Source of the DNA: Methanobacteriota archaeon
GTDB taxonomy: Archaea > Thermoplasmatota > Poseidoniia > Poseidoniales > Poseidoniaceae
Direction: 5' to 3'
DNA length: 9,716 nucleotides
Assembly: GCA_002728035.1 (NCBI GenBank)
Contig: PBUZ01000003.1
Span: 27,745-37,460, forward strand
The notes under the pieces are model-generated. The model worked only from the letters and a program-made list of their open reading frames with translations. It ran no database searches and was not told where the DNA came from. Positions 6,207-9,716 of this stretch are shown here, in pieces. The position numbers and the translations under genes are program-made. Every line of letters starts with the position of its first letter. The stretch's first letter is position 1.

Positions 6207-6788
6207 ATGGGTATTCATCCAAAAATCGGTATCACCGGTTTGCCTCGAAGCGGCAAATCAGCGGTCATGGAAAAAGTCCTGACCATGCTCTCTGATGAGC
6301 GACAACGCGAGGTTGCCATGCGAGGAGGCAGTAGTGAAAAGCCCATTCTTGGAGGTATGCGAACCGAACCGTTGTTGGAAAACGGTGAACGTATGGGCTA
6401 CAAGGTCATTGATATCGTCACCGGGGAAGAGGGGACGATCGCTCACAAGAACATCGATTCACGGCTTCGTGTGTTGGGCTACGGCATTGATACCGAGGAA
6501 TTGAATCGTGTGGCCATACCAGCGATCGATTATGCTCAACACCACTGTGAAGTGCTGGTCATCGATGAAATCGGCAAGTTCTCTGTGGAATCGGAAGCAT
6601 TCGTTCAGGCGGTTCGGAGTGCTCTTGAAGTGGACATGCCAACGTTGCTCACGCTGCACAAAAAGAGCCGCCATCCACTGCTTCAAGATATTCGCCGACG
6701 AGACGATGGACGAATCCTTGAGGTCACGCCTGTGAACCGAGCGTTGCTGCCTTACAAAATTCACAAACTCATGCGAGAAACATACTGA
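6207..6788 (+). CDS. THEP1-family nucleoside-triphosphatase
   Basis: P-loop enzyme of the THEP1 (COG1618) family, which hydrolyses NTPs to NDPs in vitro; its cellular role is unsettled. From ATG 6207 the 193-residue product has a Walker A loop GLPRSGKS (11-18), the family-specific block GGMRTEPL with NGERMGYKVIDIVTGEEG (about 49-76), and a Walker B segment VLVIDEIGKF (116-125). C-terminal HKKSRHPLLQDIRRRDDG matches the last conserved region. The length is slightly above the usual 170-190. The Walker A residues PRSG differ from the common PGVG but keep the essential Gly-Lys-Ser. The in-frame ATG at 6198 adds three residues and is the main alternative start. It is the first gene of a likely four-gene + strand operon with its own promoter. 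Confidence 0.9.
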   Translation: MGIHPKIGITGLPRSGKSAVMEKVLTMLSDERQREVAMRGGSSEKPILGGMRTEPLLENGERMGYKVIDIVTGEEGTIAHKNIDSRLRVLGYGIDTEELNRVAIPAIDYAQHHCEVLVIDEIGKFSVESEAFVQAVRSALEVDMPTLLTLHKKSRHPLLQDIRRRDDGRILEVTPVNRALLPYKIHKLMRETY

Positions 6789-6841
6789 CCGCGAGACGTG
6801 GTCATCGGTTGGTTCATCATGCGCGTGCTCGTCCCAGTGCC

Positions 6842-7183
6842 ATGCACCCCCCTGCTGTCGCCGTGACTCGGTTGCTCTACGGCACCGGCCTCGGTTTGTT
6901 GCTCGGTGGAGGCCTTGGTTTGCAGTCTGGTCGTTCGCTTGATGCCCAACCGCCTGTGTTGGCAGGCATGCTTGTGCTGAGTGGGTTGTTTTTGTTGTTG
7001 GGATGGTTGCTTTCACAAGGAAAGGGACCGCTTGCATCATTCTTCTCCAGTGAATCGGATGAGGCCATGGCCCAACGGGTGAAGCAAGAGATGGAAGAGA
7101 TTCAACGCTCTGAAGACGTGACGGCGAAGTGGGCACAACTCGAAGCAAAGGTGTTGTCTTCTGACCTTGGCGAGGAAGAGTAA
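6842..7183 (+). CDS. Small two-helix membrane protein of unknown function
   Basis: The 113-residue product has two hydrophobic segments, a Gly/Leu-rich one at about residues 11-29 and a second at about 38-58, joined by a short polar loop. A charged, probably helical C-terminal half follows (about 72-104) and ends in GEEE. The hairpin topology places both ends on the same side, most likely the cytosol. I do not recognise a family. The ATG at 6842 is the first in frame; a TTG at 6809 would add 11 residues rich in His and Arg and is less likely. No clear ribosome binding site is seen. It lies 53 bases after the NTPase and 62 before gcvH on the same strand, so co-transcription is plausible but proves no functional link. 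Confidence 0.7.
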   Translation: MHPPAVAVTRLLYGTGLGLLLGGGLGLQSGRSLDAQPPVLAGMLVLSGLFLLLGWLLSQGKGPLASFFSSESDEAMAQRVKQEMEEIQRSEDVTAKWAQLEAKVLSSDLGEEE

Positions 7184-7245
7184 GAAACCCGTCCATCGGT
7201 GGGTTGATGAGCGTTCGGCTTGTCCACAGGAACAGAGGCGAAAAC

Positions 7246-7629
7246 ATGAGTGAAGTTCCTGAAGGGTTGTACTACACCAAAGAACATGAATGGATGCGAG
7301 TTGAAGGCGATACCGTGACCATCGGAATCACCGACCATGCGCAAGACATGCTCACCGATATCGTCTACATTGAACTTCCAGAGGAGGGCGATGTCGTCGG
7401 CGATATGGGCGAGTTCGCTGTGGTTGAATCCGTGAAATCCGCTTCTCCTATTTTTGCCCCACTTGCTGGTACCATCGTCGCTGTCAATGTTGAGTTGGAT
7501 GATGCTCCAGAACTGATGAACACCTCGCCCTATGGCGATGGATGGATCGTAAAAATGACCCTTGACAACCCCGATGCCGTGACCGGGCTGATGGACGCCG
7601 CCGCTTACAAAGCAGAAATCGGCGAGTGA
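7246..7629 (+). CDS. gcvH: Glycine cleavage system H protein
   Basis: Lipoyl carrier protein of the glycine cleavage system; its lipoyl arm carries the aminomethyl group from the P protein to the T protein and electrons to the L protein in the cytosol. The 127-residue product has normal length and the family pattern: LYYTKEHEW (8-16), IGITDHAQDMLTDIVYIELPE (26-46), and VVESVKSAS with the lipoylated Lys64. NTSPYGDGWIVKM follows. The ATG at 7246 is preceded by GAGG at 7235-7238 with a 7-base spacer, so I reject the longer start at 7204. No other glycine cleavage gene is in the window. In some lineages H-like proteins serve only as lipoate carriers; that cannot be excluded. The stop overlaps the RNase H start as GTGA. 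Confidence 0.96.
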   Translation: MSEVPEGLYYTKEHEWMRVEGDTVTIGITDHAQDMLTDIVYIELPEEGDVVGDMGEFAVVESVKSASPIFAPLAGTIVAVNVELDDAPELMNTSPYGDGWIVKMTLDNPDAVTGLMDAAAYKAEIGE

Positions 7630-8174
7630 GTCCATTGGACGGCACCCCTCATTGGACCCTTTACGTCGATGGTTCGTGTTTGGGCAATCAAAACGTGGAC
7701 GAAACCACGCCCGCCGCATGGGGCTTGGTGGTCGTCACCGGTGATTCTGGCTTGGGAAAGGGTTCAGGAGAACTCCATCACGAAGCCGCAGGATTGGTGC
7801 TGACCGATGCGGGTGAAGCGGGATTTATCGGTGCGAACGTCGGCTCAAACAACACTGCGGAATTGAGCGGTTTTGCGGCAGCACTTCGTTGGTTGCTTGT
7901 TGAAGGTGGCAACGATGCTGCCATGATCCGTGCTGATTCAACCTATGCTGGAAACTTGGCGAGCGGTGTATGGAAAGCCAAAGCCAACCGCGAACTGGTG
8001 GCGCATGTCCAAGAACTTTGGAAGGAAGTTTCTCAATTGCGCCCTCTTGCATGGTCCCATGTGAAAGCCCATCGAGGGCATCGTTGGAACGAACGAGCCG
8101 ACCATTTGGCCCTTCGTTGCGCACAGGGGATGCTGCCCGAACCGCTTACGTTCTGGAAGCCCGGTCAGCGCTGA
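7626..8174 (+). CDS. rnhA: Type 1 ribonuclease H (RNase HI)
   Basis: Endonuclease that cuts the RNA strand of RNA-DNA hybrids. The 182-residue product keeps the four acidic catalytic positions: Asp15 in YVDGSCLGN, Glu79 in NNTAELSGF, Asp104 in IRADSTYAGN and Asp159 in WNERADHLA, together with His149 in VKAHRGH, as in active RNase HI. It is longer than the common 155 residues, mainly from an insertion of about 20 residues before the Glu motif (about 45-72). The NNTAEL form of that motif is more like eukaryotic and retroelement-type RNases H than like the E. coli form. No reverse transcriptase or integrase domain accompanies it. GTG at 7626 overlaps the gcvH stop by four bases, so translation is probably coupled. 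The 3' end overlaps the converging galU gene by 10 bases. Confidence 0.93.
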   Translation: MSPLDGTPHWTLYVDGSCLGNQNVDETTPAAWGLVVVTGDSGLGKGSGELHHEAAGLVLTDAGEAGFIGANVGSNNTAELSGFAAALRWLLVEGGNDAAMIRADSTYAGNLASGVWKAKANRELVAHVQELWKEVSQLRPLAWSHVKAHRGHRWNERADHLALRCAQGMLPEPLTFWKPGQR

Positions 8175-9034
8175 GCGTCCAAGCGTTGGCGAAGCCAATC
8201 CGCGAATGGCTCAGAATAATCTGAACGACGAAGGGCGTGGTCGACCTGGGCTTGCAGCCACAGCAAAGGTGCGCCTGAATCGTACCATTGTGTATCCTCA
8301 AGCACCATGCCATACAGCGCCCCCTCGTCCATCCAATGTTGCTGAAGGGCAATGCTCTGAAGATCACCGTGCTGTTCGTAGGTATAGGTTTGGAGCAATG
8401 CCTGTGTGGTGGCGGGAAACACATAACGGCCGCACATCGCCAATCGACTGGGTGCGTCCTTGGGCTCTGGCTTTTCGACCATGGCCGTGATACGGTCGCC
8501 TTCCAAGGCAACCACGCCATAGTGTTGGACTTCGTCCTCGCCAACTTCCATGAGCGCTACGGTTGCGCCACCGTGCTGTGCATAAGCATCAACCAACCGC
8601 TTTGACACGGAGGAGGGGATCATCGAGCGAGTGGTGGCGTGAACATCCATCAGAAGATTGTCACCCAGCATCACCAGGAACGGGCCGTCAACCACGTGGA
8701 GGGCGGCCTCGATGGCGTTGGCCACCCCTTTGGGCTCTTCCTGATAGTGGACATGGATGTCCAGTCCGTTGGTCGCTGAAAACAGCGTGCTGTCAAGTTC
8801 TGGACGCATGGCATGCCGATCGGAACGAGAGGTCAGCAAGTCGTCAAAGGACTTGACACGAGAGGTCACGATGTGAAGGCGTTCAATGCCCGCCTCTTTG
8901 GCCTCTAAAATCAAATGTGTCAGCAACGGAACATCCACCAACGGGAGAGTTTCTTTGGGAAGAAATGCACTCGTCGGAAACATACGGGTCCCCAAACCAG
9001 CCGCCACCACCACCGCATCGCGAACGACGTCCAT
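8165..9034 (-). CDS. galU: GalU-like UTP-glucose-1-phosphate uridylyltransferase
   Basis: Cytosolic enzyme predicted to make UDP-glucose from UTP and glucose-1-phosphate. The 289-residue product has the GalU-type signature AAGLGTRMFPTSAFLPKETLP (11-31), QEEPKGVANAI (98-108), LGDNLL with metal-binding Asp125, the diagnostic MVEKPEPKDAPS followed by LAMCGRYVF (about 185-206), and WYDSGAPLLWLQA near the end. The length fits the family. I chose ATG 9034 because it sits just before the first strand; a GTG at 9052 would add six residues. No strong ribosome binding site precedes it. The product UDP-glucose is the classical substrate of UDP-glucose dehydrogenase, a relative of which lies at 1089. The gene stands alone on its strand, divergent from a membrane protein gene and overlapping the end of rnhA. 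Confidence 0.9.
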   Translation of the reverse strand: MDVVRDAVVVAAGLGTRMFPTSAFLPKETLPLVDVPLLTHLILEAKEAGIERLHIVTSRVKSFDDLLTSRSDRHAMRPELDSTLFSATNGLDIHVHYQEEPKGVANAIEAALHVVDGPFLVMLGDNLLMDVHATTRSMIPSSVSKRLVDAYAQHGGATVALMEVGEDEVQHYGVVALEGDRITAMVEKPEPKDAPSRLAMCGRYVFPATTQALLQTYTYEQHGDLQSIALQQHWMDEGALYGMVLEDTQWYDSGAPLLWLQAQVDHALRRSDYSEPFADWLRQRLDAQR

Positions 9035-9085
9035 GAACCGCTGAAGGGGCACATGCTTTCAAGCGTGGCCCTCGTGCAAGGGCAC

Positions 9086-9496
9086 ATGGAGCAAAAGGCT
9101 GAGCAGGTGGGGCTGCTCGTTGCTGGCATGTTGTTGGTCGCCCAGAGTTTCACAACGCTGGCCCCTGATGGGCCTTGGGATTCGCCCTCGTTCACCCGAG
9201 GTGTGCTCGGTTTGTTGGGCATGGTGCTCCTCTATCTGGCTTGGTTTCGACAAACGTTCGGCATCTACGGTATTGCCCCAACCGTCGACCGCTGGAAGAA
9301 CCCTGGACAAACTTGGTTGCATGTTGTTGTGTTCGGTCTTGCCTGTTTGGTGCTCACGCGCGCCATTCGGGCATTCGGCGGTGATGTGTTTCCAGAACCT
9401 GCGGGACTGCTCTTGATGCTCGTGGGAATGCTGGCGCTGACGAACGGATTGTACGTCTGGCTCATCACCAACGGGCCGCTGATGGAAGAGGAATGA
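9086..9496 (+). CDS. Four-helix membrane protein of unknown function
   Basis: From ATG 9086 the product has 136 residues with four hydrophobic segments at about 8-25, 39-56, 77-94 and 105-127, and a short acidic C-terminus (MEEE). The loop between segments two and three carries FRQTFGIYGIAPTVDRWKNPG, with several charged residues. Even helix number puts both ends on one side. I do not recognise a family. An in-frame ATG at 9053 would add 11 residues; both ATGs follow very similar AAGGGCAC or AAGGGGCAC runs, so the start is not settled. The 9053 start would leave only 18 bases to the divergent galU ATG. The TGA stop is one base from the stop of the converging gene at the right edge. Confidence 0.72.
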   Translation: MEQKAEQVGLLVAGMLLVAQSFTTLAPDGPWDSPSFTRGVLGLLGMVLLYLAWFRQTFGIYGIAPTVDRWKNPGQTWLHVVVFGLACLVLTRAIRAFGGDVFPEPAGLLLMLVGMLALTNGLYVWLITNGPLMEEE

Positions 9497-9497
9497 C

Positions 9498-9716
9498 TCA
9501 TTCCTCAAGCGAGCGCAGAGCATCGTCCAAGTCAGGAAGTTCTTCTGGTGCTTCCATCGTGGAGGTGTGAACAATTCGCTGTTCGGTACTGGGTTGCTCA
9601 CCTTCTCCAGCAAGCCATGCTTGCCAGGCTTTCCCTCGTTGTTCGCGCCGCAAAAGAAGCGGTTCCCAAAGCGGTTCAAGGTCGGCGCCAACCTCATGCA
9701 ACGCTTTGACTTGTGA
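9498..9716 (-). CDS. Unrecognised protein running off the right edge (N-terminus missing)
   Basis: The - strand frame is open from the right edge to a TGA at 9498-9500, giving 72 residues. No convincing start lies in the window; the only candidate is a TTG at 9701, and the frame continues beyond it, so I treat the gene as 5' partial. The visible part has a Trp- and Arg-rich helical stretch (PLWEPLLLRREQRGKAWQAW) and a C-terminal acidic tail (PEELPDLDDALRSLEE). There is no membrane segment and no cysteine. I do not recognise a family. The converging membrane-protein gene ends one base away, which supports both reading frames as real. Confidence 0.55.
   Translation of the reverse strand, partial: SQVKALHEVGADLEPLWEPLLLRREQRGKAWQAWLAGEGEQPSTEQRIVHTSTMEAPEELPDLDDALRSLEE

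Noticed and set aside
7186..7205. Small inverted repeat AACCC/GGGTT between the membrane protein gene and gcvH
   Set aside because: Only five base pairs with a ten-base loop and no T run; too weak to call a terminator.
6459..7247. - strand open frame of 262 codons across the NTPase and small membrane protein genes
   Set aside because: It crosses two better-supported + strand genes and has a low-complexity product without a domain.
8915..9052. N-terminal extension of the four-helix membrane protein back to 8915
   Set aside because: These 46 codons overlap the start of galU and give a His- and Arg-rich sequence unlike the rest of the protein.

Overview
The window looks like a stretch of a compact archaeal genome with moderately high GC. 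A marine planktonic euryarchaeon of the Marine Group II (Poseidoniales) type is my best guess, but this is inference from gene content and style only; no rRNA or other marker gene is present. Supporting signs are a THEP1-family NTPase, a TATA-like box upstream of that gene, ribosome binding sites matching the usual GGAGGTGAT consensus in only some genes, and tight packing with overlapping gene ends. There are thirteen supported protein genes plus one partial gene at each edge that I count among them where noted. No gene-free stretch exceeds about 110 bases, and I see no tRNA, rRNA, CRISPR array, insertion sequence or phage gene.

Region 1 (2-2364, + strand): the end of an unrecognised acidic protein, then a tight three-gene run: an RfbA-like sugar-1-phosphate nucleotidyltransferase, a short UDP-glucose/GDP-mannose dehydrogenase-like protein without the usual C-terminal domain, and a GtrA-like membrane protein. 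Together they look like a nucleotide-sugar and surface-glycan cassette. Region 2 (2327-3063, - strand): a glutaredoxin-like protein followed by a Cys-rich DUF2237 protein, probably one redox-linked transcription unit; its end overlaps the GtrA gene.

Region 3 (3158-6095, + strand): two tandem TerB-like proteins, about one third identical to each other, followed by a large Eco57I-like N6-adenine DNA methyltransferase with no visible partner nuclease. Hairpins with similar arms lie just after the second TerB stop and just after the methyltransferase stop. This is the least ordinary part of the window.

Region 4 (6148-8174, + strand): a TATA-like box and strong Shine-Dalgarno sequence lead into a THEP1-type NTPase, a small two-helix membrane protein, glycine cleavage H protein (gcvH) and a type 1 RNase H; the last two overlap by four bases. 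Region 5 (8165-9716): a GalU-like UTP-glucose-1-phosphate uridylyltransferase on the - strand, a divergent four-helix membrane protein on the + strand, and a partial unrecognised protein entering from the right edge on the - strand. GalU would supply UDP-glucose, a possible substrate for the dehydrogenase of region 1, although the two are about 7 kb apart.
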